A stretch of DNA of 64,000 nt. Source: Perca fluviatilis (Eukaryota > Chordata > Actinopteri > Perciformes > Percidae). The stretch lies in contig NC_053121.1 in the NCBI RefSeq assembly GCF_010015445.1, positions 32,377,934 through 32,441,933 on the forward strand, given 5' to 3'. Below are positions 12,596 to 25,872 of this stretch, piece by piece (within the stretch, counting starts at the first letter, position 1; each line of letters begins with the position of its first letter). Both the position numbers and the translations under genes were made by a program. The notes under the pieces are model-generated. The model had not been told where the DNA came from. It ran no database searches and was given only the letters and a program-made list of their open reading frames with translations.

Positions 12596-13185
12596 TAGCG
12601 TGGTCCTACCAGACTCTCGTACATTTCATTTGTACAGAGAGTCTGGCCACTCTCCACTGACAAGTGTTAACTTCCTTGAAGGCGGGTACTCTGTTGAAGT
12701 TTAAAACTATTGGATCTGCCCAGAGCCACTCTGCCATAACCAATCGCTAACGTTTGGTCGTGATGTCGGCTTAGCAGCGCTAGCGTTCGCCTTAGCCAAC
12801 TCCTTCACCACTAACGGAGCCAGCTGGAAAATCTAACTTTTCCCGAACCCCGTGGGGAGGAGGGACACAACATCATGGCCACCAACACAACTCAGCAAAT
12901 ATTGTTCTTGCTCGGGTTTAACTTCTGGATATTCGGCAGCGTTGCCACAACTGACAGAATGGCTTCGCTCGCATCTTTCTCCGCTGCCATTACGGAACTA
13001 CAACTCAAACTAGCGCACAACCTCAACGTCATCATTCTCAGTCACTCCCTCTGTTTGCTGATTGGACAGTAAAGATTTGGTCGGAGAAAACCCACGAATA
13101 TACTGCAAACCCAGACAACGTACTGAAGGAAAATGAAAATTGAGCGGAGTATGTAGGAGGGCGGAGCCAGGCTAAGTCGGCAGGC
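12596..13185. mobile_element. Probable DNA transposon F
   Basis: A hairpin of CCAGACTCTC with AGAGTCTGG opens the segment at 12608-12648. The body has CpG-bearing, multi-copy-looking sequence (for example CATTACGGAACTACAACTC). The right boundary near 13185 and the family are uncertain. The open frame beginning with a Met at 12875 looks like repeat interior, not a gene. Confidence 0.45.
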
Positions 13186-13245
13186 ACTCAGCAACAGAAT
13201 TTCAAATGACCCCACCCCTCCCATACAGAAACTTAACATCCTTAA

Positions 13246-13556
13246 ATGTAAATGGACTGTTTTTATATAGCGCTTTTCTAGTCTTAACGACTACTTAAAG
13301 CGCTTTAACATAGTACAGGAACCATTCACCATTCACACACATTCATACACTGTGACCGAGGCTGCCGTACAAGGTGCCACCTGCTCATCAGGTAAACACT
13401 CACACACACTTACACTCCGATGGCGCAGCATCGGAGGCAACTCTGGTTCAGTGTCTTGCCCAAGGACACTTCGGCATGGAACTGCAGGCCAGGGATCGAA
13501 CCACCAACCTTCCAATTGGCAGGCGGCCTCTCTACCACTTAGCGATAGCGGCCCTT
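13246..13556 (+). mobile_element. Dispersed retroelement-like repeat
   Basis: The segment starts TATATAGCGCTTTTCTAGTC and passes through AAGGTGCCACCTGCTCATCA, AGTGTCTTGCCCAAGGACAC and GGGATCGAACCACCAACC. From family knowledge this arrangement is a very common teleost interspersed repeat. Boundaries are approximate. Confidence 0.6.
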
Positions 13557-13559
13557 AGT

Positions 13560-14800
13560 TGTCTCTGCTTAACATGATCTGTGCATACTTACGCTGAATA
13601 TTACAACTAATGTGATTTAGTAATGAATATGGTTTTAAACAAAACTTAAAAAGAATAATTAGTGACCACTAAAAAGTAAAATTACAACTAAATCTGGGTT
13701 TACAGTTTGCGCTTTATTCATGACCCATGCAGAAATTGTGCACAATCCCCTTTGCGGGTGTGTGTGTGCACTGTCCCCAACAACTAATGTGTACTCATCT
13801 GAACAGGAGTTACCGTTGCTCTATGAGACTGTTGTGGACTTATCTACAACATGCATTCAGAAAAGCTGCTTGCTTGTTAGACTTCAAGGATACACACACT
13901 GGGTTTTGGTGAGTCGAACACTGAAATGCAAACATAACTTTTACTTGTTTACGAGAAAACTCCACAGGGCGCCTTTACGGCGATTGTGGGCAGGGTTAAA
14001 AGAAACCAATGACTGTTGACTTTTGGAAGGGGATTGGACGCAAAACTGTGGTGTGTTAAACCCAGCTGCTTTGCACATCCAATCAATCACTACAACCTCC
14101 TGCCTAGACTGAGATGAAATTTGCTGTAATAAAAGATGAACTACAGGCTTTAGATATTCATAGCACTGGGTGGAATGTGATTATTACATAAAGAACATGT
14201 AATGGCAATGTGTGGCATTTTGGATGGGTCCAGCAAAACATTAAAAATGTCTCAGAAAAGATTTATAATGTCCTTTACTCTTGACACGTACAAATAACCA
14301 AAATCGTCACTAGTTCCCATTGCCGTCGTATTTCACATGACAGTCTGTGTCTGTTGGTCTGTTTGCTGTGGGTTGCCATTAATCAGTCTGTCCTCCACCA
14401 TTTGGACGAGGGAGGTATGTCTGAGAATGTGAAGCATTTTGGTGTGAGAAGTGGGTGATTGGTGGACAAGAAAATGCTGAGAAATGTACTGACGAGGCAG
14501 AGGCCTTTTGAAAAAGGGGAGAACAAAAAAACTGTCCTTTTTTAGTCAGTCCTTTTTTAGTCAGTCCCACCTACGTGAACACATGCACATATGTATACAC
14601 AATGAAACCCGCAGAGGTCTCTGCTGTCACAACAAACAGAGCGGTGGGTGACACGCGAGTCGGGAGGCGTCTCTGAAATCAGCTGTCTTTGGAAAAACAG
14701 TCTCATGCTGTTTGTACAATTGGGTCATTTCCAAACTCGGCAGCCTGGGCGGAAGCACGTGCAGAGAGCCGTGAACTTCCAGATAACATCTCCATCCTGG
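13560..14800. other. Intergenic, no feature supported
   Basis: No gene or transposon termini recognised. A 17-bp direct repeat (TTTTTTAGTCAGTCC type) occurs twice at 14536-14567. Confidence 0.4.
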
Positions 14801-14843
14801 AGTCTTTTGAAGTCCTGACAAAATTTCCCTTGCATGAATAAAG

Positions 14844-14899
<56 letters not shown>
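14800..14899 (+). mobile_element. LINE 3-prime tail with (TCTA)n
   Basis: AAATTTCCCTTGCATGAATA is followed by AAG and then a long (TATC)n array from 14844. The same architecture occurs, in opposite orientation, at 54700-54800. It is the 5-prime-truncated end of a teleost non-LTR element whose tail is a tetranucleotide repeat. Confidence 0.65.
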
Positions 14900-16067
14900 A
14901 ATTAACAGTATAATCTGGCCAAAACTAATGTTCTACACTTTCACGCACAGTTGTGATGCGTGGCCACCTTTTTTTTACACAATGCAGATGGCCAGCGCTG
15001 CTCTGAGCAGCGCGAGTGGCGGGCATGAGACACAACTCAATATGTTTCACACATTTATTTAACTGCGCACTTGAAGCTGTGGTAGGCACTTTATTTTTTG
15101 CCGTAGTTGGCCAAATATTCCACGATAACCTTTCAGCATATTGTAATTTAAATGGTCTGAGAGAAAACTAGACTTCTAGCTGTCACGGGAGACTTTGGGA
15201 AATCGCGGGTCATTTCAGAGAGAGACAGCATTCCTGTTGGTTGTCCTGCGCATGCGTTGCCCGTGCGACAAAAAGGGGAGAGGGGGAGCTGCAGGAAGAG
15301 ATCTCACTCTACTTCAAATTCTGCTGTTTTGCTTGCATTTTACCCACTGCAGTTTTAACAAAGAACACCTTCTTGTTTACAGAAATGGCCTGTCGTAGTA
15401 GCTGCCGGGAGACAGAGAGCTCATACAAAACACAGCAGGCTGAAGCACAGCCTGCTGCCGCCGGACACGGAGCTGCTCCACTGGAGCTGCAGTTAGAGGG
15501 AAATGGTTTGCTCAAGGGCAACTGGGCAGGGGAAAGTTGCTCACGCCTTCTCCTGATCTGATTTTCTGAAGGGAATTCAAACCAGTGACTTTACAACTTA
15601 TTTTCATGGTTCACCAGTGCTACTCTGACTTTTTTTTAACCAAATGTTTATAAAAAATATGACAAAACTACATATTTGGATATGATGATTTGATAATATA
15701 CAAACAAGAGTAATTCATGAACTCACTGTCAAAATGATTTAATTCAATTTTGTGATATTAATAGCATGTTTTTGGGTGTTAATCGTTGTCATCTACATAT
15801 ATTCCAATATGGGGAAAACAATCTACTATATCTGTGCATGGCAATTACGTTATGATAAAGGTTAGGGAAAGCTTGTGGTTATTGATCAAGTGAACCCCCC
15901 ACCTTCAAGCCTTATTTTTTGTCTGTGCACATCTGCCTCCTGCATCAGCACTAAACTTTGGCATATTCTTTTACAGAAATTGTGAGTTGACAAATAATAT
16001 AAAGAAAGCATTATTTCTGAGGATGCTGGGCTGATTATCTAGTTCATGCAAGAAAAATAACTTTGTG
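14900..16067. other. Intergenic, no feature supported
   Basis: A more GC-rich patch (14985-15560) contains GCGCATGCG and short overlapping frames on both strands, but no splice-bounded or conserved frame that I can name. Confidence 0.4.
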
Positions 16068-16071
16068 TTAA

Positions 16072-16571
16072 AGTGCTCATATTATGCTTTTTGGCTTTTC
16101 CCCTTTCCTTTATTGATTATCTTTTTGTGCACGTTATTGGTTTACAAAGTGAAAAAGCCCTAAGTCCACCCAAAGGGACTTACCATCTTCCACAGAAAAC
16201 ACTGTTCACAAACTGCTCCAAACAGCTCTGTTGTAGTCCAGCCTTTACTTCCGTGATGAATGTGCGTCACTTTGTAACACACGTTATAATGCTCGCCTAG
16301 CTGCTAGCGTGGCACTCCCTCATGCTCTGCAGCTGACTAGCTAGCAGTACTTACTCTGCATGTGCAACTCCCAACAAAGATGGTACAGAAGTGCGATGCC
16401 TCACTCTGTAGCTAAAACAGAGAGCTCAACACACAGGGTGAAAAGAGGACCTCCAGCAATGTGCAGTACAACAAATATATGGTGTTTTCTGAAAATTAAA
16501 CCACATAAACCTATTCTGGTACAACCTCTAAATACAATTATGAACCTGAAAATGAGCATAATATGAGCACT
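16072..16571. mobile_element. TTAA-target MITE, 'AGTGCTCATATTATG' family, copy 1
   Basis: TTAA flanks both ends (16068-16071 and 16572-16575). The inverted termini are AGTGCTCATATTATGC and GCATAATATGAGCACT. Related copies sit in intron 5 of lectin gene 2 (52348 and 53409). No coding capacity. TTAA duplication points to piggyBac-type mobilisation. Confidence 0.9.
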
Positions 16572-16575
16572 TTAA

Positions 16576-17095
16576 ATTATTCCAGCTCCAGACAGGAGAA
16601 TACAGGCAGCCAGATAGATAGATAGATAGATACAAACAGAGACATGAATCAGTTTCTAACTAGCAGTGTGAACCAGGTCACAGTGACAGCTTTAATGCAC
16701 CAAACAGGAGCATCATGGCTGGTAAAGAGCCTCCCCCTCCAGCCCCTCGGCCTCCTGTAGACAGCAAGTCAACTGTGTCATTGGCCTGCTAATGGGAGGG
16801 TTCACGCATGGCTGTATAACAAGAGCAGGACAAGCTGTCAGTGGTCCTCTGACGGGTGCAGCTTTCCCAGAATGCCTTGCGGCAGTGCCGCCGAGCACCG
16901 TCGAAGCCCCTAAATCTCCGGCTGCTCTGTGCTGACGAGCCAAACCCGTCCGTCTCCCACAGACACAAGTAATTAGGTTTTCACCCGGGCCTTACACAGC
17001 AAACTGGGAACACACTCTGCTGCTCCTCTGCTCCCTCACTCTTCCTTACTTTCACCTCCAATCAAACTACTTCCAGCTTTCACAATGAAGAGGGC
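16576..17095. other. Intergenic, short GATA array
   Basis: A short (GATA)n tract at 16612-16632. The remainder has no supported feature. Confidence 0.4.
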
Positions 17096-17513
<418 letters not shown>

Positions 17514-17730
17514 AATGAATGACAATGATGCTCCAAACTCCCACAGCTACTAATGATTTGTTACAATAACTGCCAAAACATCTCATCGAGCAAACGAGTG
17601 TAGGAGTGGAGCCCTTGTCATTCAGTCAGGCTCGCTGAGCAAACCCGTCATCACAACAGTATTTATTTACACAATACGGTTGTACAATGAAATTGAAGCG
17701 TAATGCGGCGCTACAAGAGTTAATCAGAAT

Positions 17731-18913
17731 GCTCAGAGTAAGAGCACCTAGAACAATCCATCTAGAGTTTCTAGGTAAAGCTGTAAATTCTTTGAGTTAT
17801 ATAGACGAGTTTCCTGTTTACAAACATTACTGGGTGAGTTTGCAGCGTTACTGTGATATATATGTATGGCTAGAATTATCATTTTATGTAATAGCATATC
17901 TATGGTAATTGCCAATGTTAGCAGCAGGGTTACCCCTGAGTGTACCACTATAGTTGGTTTATGCCTTAAAATAATGGCCAGGATTTTCGGGAAAGGGTAC
18001 GATACGTGTGTCTCCATTTCAAACATCACTACAGGTCGACTGTTTTTAGCAGCAGAGGTTGATTGTGGGCGAGAGGGCGACAACACTGTCGTGGTTAGCT
18101 CGCCGAAACTCTACTGCCGCTGTCTCTTCTGGCTTCGAAGGATCCTTGCTTGACATTGAGAAACACCTACTGTCTCGGCAACGTTAGCTAATGTCCGCTA
18201 GCATACCGTACGTGTAGGCTAACTATAGCCAGTTAGCTTTGTGTGTAACATAACAAAAACCCACCCATCTCGTAGGAGCGAAGCTTAATATTTCATTCAA
18301 TAAAATTATGGTACAAAAGGAGCACTAACGCCACAGGTCTTATGTTGACAACGTGGACGCAGATATAAGAAACTCTGAAGGCAGTTGTAATATTTAACTA
18401 GCAGGCTAGGCTAACGCTGTTGCGCTAAGTGGCGTAGCTTTAGCTAGCAGTCTAAACTTGTCTTGAGTCCGGACCTTTAACTGTCTATGGTCCGGACCAT
18501 TACCACACAATTAACCACGCAGCAACTCCTTGGCATTTTGACTTACGCTATGCTACTACTACTACTACTAGCTACACGTCTTCTTTCTGCCCCCTGGTTG
18601 CGTGCGCAGGCAGTGATGACGGAACATACGTCCCTGTTTACACAACAAACCTATGACCAAAGGTTTGTGGCTACTTTGCAGAGAACCACAGCTGTACTCA
18701 GCTCGGACTCAGCAGTTATAATGGATTGTAACAGCGACCCAAAGTCACAGCAAGAAAACGTAAATCAAAATGTATCATGACTTCCAGAGAAACTACTTCT
18801 GAAGCATAATCATCAAGTTCATGATCGACTGGAAGACAACACAAAGGTTAAACTCAATTAGTGGAATTATTCGAAACTCTAGACGGATTGTTCTAGGTGC
18901 TCTTACTCTGAGC
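17731..18913. mobile_element. DNA transposon G with 40-bp inverted ends
   Basis: GCTCAGAGTAAGAGCACCTA at the left matches TAGGTGCTCTTACTCTGAGC at the right, and the match continues inward for about 40 bp (GAACAATCC / GGATTGTTC, then TCTAGAGTTT). The interior has no transposase frame. The superfamily is unknown, because no clear target duplication beyond AT was seen. Confidence 0.8.
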
Positions 18914-19467
18914 ATGTGGACTGAGATGGACAATATGGATCCTGGATAGCTGTTTATAATCTGATATACATGGCTAGAGAAAACAAGTTCTGTCCCTTTT
19001 CTTTTTTATGTAAAAGGCCATTCGAGATAAGTAGGGCAACAGGAATATACATATAATTTTTCAAAAGGATATTTGGAACAAACACACTTGCAGGCCAGAC
19101 GCAATGTTTTTGAAAAATGTGAAATGATGCATCTCGCTGTGTGTATTTTCTAGGCCAGGACTGTACGCCAGATTCACAGCGAGTCACGCCACGAAGTGGG
19201 AACAAATTTATCTTGGCACTTACATCCTGGATACAGCAGAACAAATCTTCACTGCATCCTCTAGCTTTCGAGTCGTTTCTGTACATCACAACACTAAAGA
19301 TTTTATCTAGCATGGAGTTACACAGTCTGTTTTGGGTTTTGTTTGTGTGTGTGTGTGTGTGTAATGTAAGAAATGTCAGTTGGCTGAGGCACTTGTCTTT
19401 CCAAACTTGTGAACAAACTTGTTTTTGCCATAAGAAATGTCTTAAAAAGTTTCCATTCACTCACAAT

Positions 19468-20773
19468 GGCCCTCATTTATGAAACGTGCGTACGACCTAA
19501 AACAGGTGTAGGAAGGGCGTACGCCGACTCCTACGCAAAGCTCGGCATTTATCAGTTTGAACGTCAGCGAAGGCTGCGAAAAAATCTCACGTCTGGTCTG
19601 AACTCGTGTACGCAGGTTTTGGAGTCAGTGTGGACTTGCGGTGCAGCATATAATCAGTTTAACAGGAGAAGGCGAAGTCATCAGTTGATCACTTATCAGC
19701 AATGGCAGATCTGGTTCTTTTAGAAGACCTCTATGCGCCGGTCTGCAACATTGTTTTAGCCTTTCGGGTTCTGCACAACATCGCGCAGGAAAACACGGTG
19801 CCATAAATGTAGTGATGGAGCCAGATGACCCGATGCCCAGAGAGCAGTGTCCAGCTCAGCCCCAACTGGGGGCTATACGAAGGAGACAGGATATTATTCC
19901 TCACTTTTAAAAGGTAGCCTATAGTGTTATGTTTGGCAATGATATTCAATACAGGAAACATGATGATGCACAACATTTTTATTTATTCTTCAGGTTTTTG
20001 TTTCTCTTTCAAGTGAATGATTTATTTCTGCCATTGACCGAGTTATTTTGGCTTGTTTTTTCAGCCCCTGTGCTGTCAGGAGACAGGGTCAAGGTGGTGG
20101 TCCAGCACGGGGGGGGGGGGGGCGGAGGACACGCCCTCTCCCTCAGCTGTTGCCTCGTTCTGACTCATGAAAAAAAAACACGAGGAAAATAAAAGACACT
20201 GCATAAACTCCGGACCGCTACCGTGTTTTTATTTAAATATAAGTACACCTACATGTAGGCCTAAGAGATTACAATAGAAGCCTATATTACTATTAAGACT
20301 ATAGAATACATATGTCAAGCATGTATAAATTAAATAAACTTCAGCTGGAGTCCGATTTACTACGGCAACACTGTTGACCGCATCAGTGATCTCTTTCCAT
20401 TCCGCATTCTTTCTACAGCCTTTAATAGCCTACCAGTTTTCAGGCTGCCAAAAAGTACACACATTAGTGCAAATGAACCTTAGATATCAGGGTTTCAGTC
20501 TCCACCTCTGGAAAGTGCCGCTTCTCAGCCGGATTACGTCTCGCCATGTCGTAAATTGTAGGGGCGAGGCCTCAAAACCCAGAATATATTGGGGCGTGAT
20601 ATTTAAATTACGATCGTTTCCAGCCGCTGCATTTATCAATGTACGACCATTCTTACGCTCTGATTGGTGTGATACGAACGTTTCATGAATCACACGTGAA
20701 GCCTGTCGTAAGAGGATTTCTGCGCTCATATCTGCGCTGGTTTCTACGTTAGGTTGATAAATGAGGGCCAATG
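19468..20773 (+). mobile_element. PIF/Harbinger-type element, internally deleted
   Basis: The inverted ends are GGCCCTCATTTAT and ATAAATGAGGGCC, near 19471 and 20770. The interior contains a short relic of a Harbinger transposase at 19702-19910. About 860 bp of non-coding interior follows, including a poly-G run at 20109-20122. It depends on an autonomous relative for movement. Confidence 0.75.
19702..19910 (+). pseudogene. Harbinger transposase relic (N- and C-terminal pieces fused)
   Basis: A Met-initiated frame at 19702 begins MADLVLLEDLY, like the start of fish Harbinger transposases. It jumps at once to VLAFRVLHNIAQENTVP, which resembles their C-terminal ACAVLHNIA-type block, and stops at about 19806. 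A second frame at 19815-19910 (31 codons) ends RRRQDIIPHF, similar to the extreme C-terminus. The catalytic DDE core is absent. I infer an internal deletion plus a frameshift. Confidence 0.65.
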
Positions 20774-21265
20774 TGTGCATTGTGTTTTAGAGACGTGAAT
20801 TCAACTATAGGATCATTTTGGAGGCTGCAGTTTGTGCTGTTGAATTAGATTATGTTAAACTGACAGGTGTTTCTATTATTTTGTCCACCCCATTATCATA
20901 AATGAGGGTATAGGCAATACAGAAACACCTACAGCACCACAGACTACATCCTCCAATATGATCATTCAACACCTCTCTAAAAGAGTTCCAAACACAAACC
21001 TTCATGAAGGGAGGATTTATCGCAGGACTGTTGTATTAGACGGCATTAGTTTAAGTGAGGTGTGCCGAATAAACTGCCAACTGAGTGCATACACATACAT
21101 ACACACACACACACTCCTACAGTAGGTGCGTACAGTGTTACCAAGCTACAGCTATAGTCTGTACATCAAAGGATGGATTATCCTTTGGGAGAATACAGCT
21201 CCAGAGACTTGGAGAATCATTGAAGCTGCTCTGGAGGATCACAGTGGACCAACACCTCACTAAAA
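20774..21265. other. Dispersed repeat R fragment and CA tract
   Basis: AGGTGTTTCTATTATTTTGTCC near 20865 also occurs in altered form near 27365, so this is a multi-copy repeat. A short (CA)n tract lies at 21085-21112. No gene. Confidence 0.4.
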
Positions 21266-21267
21266 GA

Positions 21268-21560
21268 CACGTGATCGCGCCCGCACCCCCACCCCTCTGC
21301 CACACAGTTGCTAGTAGCCAAGGAGGACAGGGAGGATTAAAAAAAAAACAACGGACTCTTCAGAAGAGGTAATTATCTTCGCTCGAGTTTCTGCGTGGGA
21401 AAGTCACCGGACGCCACAATCTTCTGAACATAGCCATGCTGAGAAATCCAGAGAGAGTTGTGTGGAGCCGATAGTCTTACTTAGCTTTGTAGCAACTCAT
21501 TTGGCAATGGCTTGAACGTAACAGACGTTTATTAATATCAAAAAGTTACGCGCTAAAGCT
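21268..21560. mobile_element. Family H MITE, copy 2 (truncated)
   Basis: This copy is in reverse orientation to that at 4162. Its right end reads AGTTACGCGCTAAAGCT followed by TTAA. The other end is missing after the GTTGCTAGTAGCCAAGGAGG block, so the element is truncated near 21268. Confidence 0.7.
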
Positions 21561-22912
21561 TTAATGTTGGTTTTTCCATTCATTTGTCATCTATCAGTAT
21601 GTTTATTGTGTAACTGAAACCCCAAAAGTACAAGATCTTCAGTGAGTTTTAAGAGTTTAAGAAAATAGCTGACCCTCAATCTTAAAGTATTAAACCATTT
21701 CACAGCCTCTTGTATATTTTTGAAACTACAGATTCATTAATCAGAACATTTTTTCTTCAATCCTAAAAAAAAAAGTTGACTTTGTGGAGACATAAGGCTT
21801 TTACAGCAGCAGACACCACAAACACCAGAATGTGTGGAGAAATAATGTGCCCAAAGGTAGGGGAGGTGCTGAGAAAAGATCTGCCTGCTGACAGCCTCCA
21901 TTAGAAAAAGACTGGGCTGCAGACTGTTGTTAACTGGTGCAGATCAGGCTGATATGGCACACCGGCAGCTGCTTTCTCATTCACTGTCGGCTCTGTGCAG
22001 CACTGCTCAGAATCTTTATTGTTAGAATATGAGACCATGCATGTCTAAGGAGAAACTGTTGTTGCCACTCTGTGTGTAATCATGTATCAGCTGTATTGGA
22101 AACTGTTGGTGCTCATGCATCACTCGCTGCCGTTTTCATTAACAGTGTGCAACTTTACAGCGAATACCTGAAACCTCCGAGCAGCAGTAACTCTGATAGA
22201 TCATGGTATTTCATTTCTGCTTCCTGTCACACCTTTTTTTTTATTATGAATGAATGATTTAAGAACTTGGATTTGGGGTGAGATCAGAAAGAATACATTA
22301 TCATACATTATAGATGGGGCTGTTGAAGGTTGTGACAATTAAGTCCCATGACTAGAACCATGATGTTGCAGTTAAGTACAACCCTGACACATCTACTGTT
22401 TTTATTCTTTATTTTTTTATCTGTTGGAGTGGAGATGTGTAATGGTGAGTGAAAGCATTACATGGGCACTGTGTCTACAGTGGAAGAAGCAGAAGAAGGT
22501 GAAAACAATGTCAAGGTGAACCATATGTAAAAAAAAAAAAAAAAGAAAAATGTGTCAGCCTTCATCACAGTCTTCCACCTCAGCCAAGTGTAAAAACGTT
22601 TTGTTATATTTCAGCTTTCCAACATATCTGGGGTTTTTTTATGTTCAAATTGAAAATGTGCATAACAGCACGTATAAAACCACACTCAGATGTCTTGTTC
22701 TCTGGATTTATATGTTAGTCAAGTCTGACATTCTCTAGGTGGCGCTGTTTTTCTCATCTGTAGCTACATGTTTCCGTTTACTGCAAACAGACTGCTGTTG
22801 GCGGTTGACTTCTGAGCTAAATCAGACACATTATCAAGCCATTTTTGCTAAGTTTGGATGTTACAAAGAATTCAGTAAAATGAAAACTAAACCTTGGTAG
22901 GCAAATGATCGT

Positions 22913-22913
<1 letters not shown>
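21561..22913. other. Intergenic, no feature supported
   Basis: Short poly-A and poly-T runs only. Open frames are short and not bounded by splice sites. Confidence 0.4.

Positions 22914-22993
<80 letters not shown>
22914..22993. repeat. (GT)n microsatellite
   Basis: About 40 uninterrupted GT units. Confidence 0.95.
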
Positions 22994-22994
<1 letters not shown>

Positions 22995-24515
22995 TCATTA
23001 CTCTTTCATGTGTATTTATACAGATTGCAATCGGTCTCACCCATTTCTGTGATCCATATTTCAGTGCCTTAGTATAATTTCAGGCTATGCTGTTTCTATT
23101 TTTGAGGCCTCAGACTGTGAAGGCCCAAAGAGAATATATGAAACCCTGGCTGAACCACTAAAGCGCAGTGGACGGAGAATACATTTGAAAGGAAAATTTG
23201 AAAACTTTTTCTTTTGTTTTACTGTAAAACATTGATTGTGCAATTGTTATACTCTAAGTTACATTGGCTCTGGTGATCAACGAGTAACTGATTTGTACAC
23301 CAAACCTTTGTTTCATAATTAATTCCTCAGCATGCAGCAACACAGTAATTTCAAGATTTACCACCTTGGAATAATTTTCTGCAGCTTTAAGTGAAATATG
23401 AGCACATGTGGTGGGATAGACTCCCACACAGTGGAGGGAACAAAGCTCCGTCTTTATACTAAATACAGCTCTGATGGAAAATCTGTGTCGAAATGAAACC
23501 GTACAATCTGCAGTGGAGCTCAGCAATATCTCTTTAAAACAAACCTCTGACATCTGTAATTGTTTCCCCTGACTTATTTTCAGCTGAAGCAATGAAATGC
23601 TTTGCTCTTTTTTTCCTGCTCAGAAATAAATCAGAATTGCTAGATTACTGTATGCACTGAACTAGAATCACATAACATCAAAAATATTTGTCAGAATAAA
23701 CATATTTATATGTAACCCCAAAATAAAAAAAAATAAAGTTGTTAAAAAGAGAAAAGAAATACAGCTTAAAGCTATATAATGTAGCTTTTCTTTAATCTAC
23801 AACCAGTTGGTAATTATTTGATTTATTTGTAGATGTCTTATTGCAGCCAAATTCTCTTGCCCCTCCCTGACCGTGATGACACAGGCAAGACTCTGACGTC
23901 TATTACGTATGTTGACCCCTGACTGTAATAGCAACTGTTGAGACAGGTATAAAAAGCACTCACTAAACGTTACCCAGAGCTGGTAACGTTAGCATTAGCA
24001 AGCCTGATATGCACCGGTGGGAAAACAACATTGAACAAAATGTATTTCTCTGAAGTTTCAGTAAACACAACACATGGTGATTTTTAGGGCACACAAACAC
24101 CAAAATAAACAGCATGGCAGTACACAGCCGAGCTACTCAGACCCACACAGCGACTCTCTCAAAGGGCCATTAATGTGACCGTCAAAGCTCCACCAAAACT
24201 GTATTTCCAGCAGAGAAACCTGACAGTAGCTTCTCATGGCTGGCGCCATCTTTTCATCCACCAAGTGAGGGCAATTACATGACATGTCGAGAGCAGATAT
24301 GTCCTCCGCCCGTGGTGAAATAGTAGTCTGTTGTGAGGATTAACATCTCTTCCCTTTCTCCTTCAACCTTGGATTTTGTCCTGTTGTAGATTTGTTTTGA
24401 CTTCAGCAGATCAGATTATATCTGTAAGGAGACACAACTCTCTCCACATCTGCTAACCTCAAAAGAGTTCAACTGTGGAGCCACTTCTGAAATAACAGCG
24501 TGCAGTGTAGTTGTA
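22994..24515. other. Intergenic, no feature supported
   Basis: Possible worn repeat at 23765-24330 (AGCTTAAAGCTATATAATG opening; CpG-bearing interior), but no matching terminus could be assigned. Confidence 0.35.
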
Positions 24516-24620
24516 GTCAACACCATTGGAGATTTTAGACCCTTTTTAGGGGGGCTCAAGCCTCAAGTGACAAACAAATACAGGTTCAAAGAGCTTGAAA
24601 CAGGTTTAATATCCTGTGTG

Positions 24621-25410
24621 CAGTGTTGGGAAAGTTCACTTTCTACATGAATTAGTTCAAAGTTCAGTTCACAAATTTTAAAATGAACTAGTTCAGTTCA
24701 TAGTTCATACTTCAAAATTTTGAACTAAGTTCACAGTTCCAAAAATGAACTAGTTCATAGTTCTTTTTTTCCATATGTTGCTGCGAGCTATTATTTTTCA
24801 AAATTATTGCCACAGCCCATATAGAACCACAGACAGCAATTATTTTATCAGTTTTAACACTGAAACTATGCGTCAGATTTAATCTTCATATCCAATCAGT
24901 TTAATATGCCGTTTCAGGTTTGCTGTGGATGTGACTGAAGTGCGGATATTCTTTTTGAAAGCCGGTGGGCAGAGTTTGCACAGAAATGTAAGATTTTTCC
25001 CATCCTCACCAACCTTGTCATAAAACTCATTTAAATTATCATACGAAGCCTCCTTGCTGCTTCGTCGCCTCCATCCTGCTGTTGCCTCCATGCTGTTATT
25101 TATTTTGATGACGCATGAGGCGGTGCGACACTGGTGGCTGGTGTTGCCAGATTGGGTGTTTTTTCCGCTACATATGAAGGCCTGTTTACGGTGTGTTTTA
25201 GCTGGGTTTTCGCCTGGAAGGCTCTATAGAAATCTAGCACCCTACTGAACGAAGTTAAACTGAGAGAGCGTGCCATTCACAGACACCAGAATGAACGGGT
25301 TCACAGTAACGTTCATCAGGCAGTAATACGGTACGTTCAGTTCACGTTCGCCCAAAATATGAACTAGTTCATGAACTACCGTTCAATGAACGCATTCAGG
25401 CACAACACTG
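24621..25410 (-). mobile_element. hAT-type element I nested in J
   Basis: CAGTGTTGGGAAAGTTCAC opens the element, repeated TGAACTAGTTCA motifs fill both subterminal regions, and CACAACACTG closes it. The perfect 8-bp duplication CCTGTGTG is at 24613-24620 and 25411-25418. A BED-type zinc finger frame survives inside on the minus strand. Confidence 0.9.
24879..25091 (-). pseudogene. hAT transposase N-terminal fragment, BED zinc finger
   Basis: The frame encodes 70 residues containing [12 protein letters not shown] and [13 protein letters not shown]. The CxxC and first His of a BED finger are present, but the expected second His is replaced (KLIG). The catalytic domain is missing. It is the remnant of the transposase of element I and not a cellular gene. 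Confidence 0.75.
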
Positions 25411-25872
25411 CCTGTGTGTCTGTCGCCGATGCTATGCACCAGTAACCCAGTCAAGGAAAGGGTTAACAGAAACATAGTTTTGGCCAATCGGAGGAGGTTG
25501 TGCCAGACTCCCGCCTTTGGCTGAGTCTCTGTCTAATCTGTCAGAGGGAGAGCAGGAGTGCGGTTGTGAAGTTTAACGTTGGTAGTCCCCAGAGAAGAAG
25601 TTGGTAATTTCTTGGCGCAGATTAGAACCCAAATGGAAACTAAAGCAACTAAAATAGCTGAATGTTAGAACATTGTGTAAAATTGGTCGTTATTACTGTG
25701 ACTTACAAAGTGTCAGCTTTAGTTCCATCATAGTGTCAAAAAACCGTTAGCTGACATTGTTGTTCAGTAGCTAGCTCAGAGATTATCGGCTAATGAAATG
25801 ACTGATTTAGCATTCTCATTAGGGGCTGAGCCCCCCTAAAGGTCTGATCCTAGAATCGCCCCTGGTCAACAC

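Larger units (their letters stand above)
24524..25864. mobile_element. hAT-type element J, interrupted by hAT I
   Basis: The termini are CATTGGAGATTTTAGACC and GAATCGCCCCTG, with GGGGGGCTCA-type sequences just inside each end. The perfect 8-bp duplication GTCAACAC lies at 24516-24523 and 25865-25872. Without the nested element the copy is about 540 bp and has no transposase frame. Confidence 0.85.

Noticed and set aside
12875..13072. 65-codon plus frame with a hydrophobic start, possible small secreted protein
   Set aside because: It sits within probable transposon F and contains sequence of a multi-copy type, so a cellular gene is not supported.
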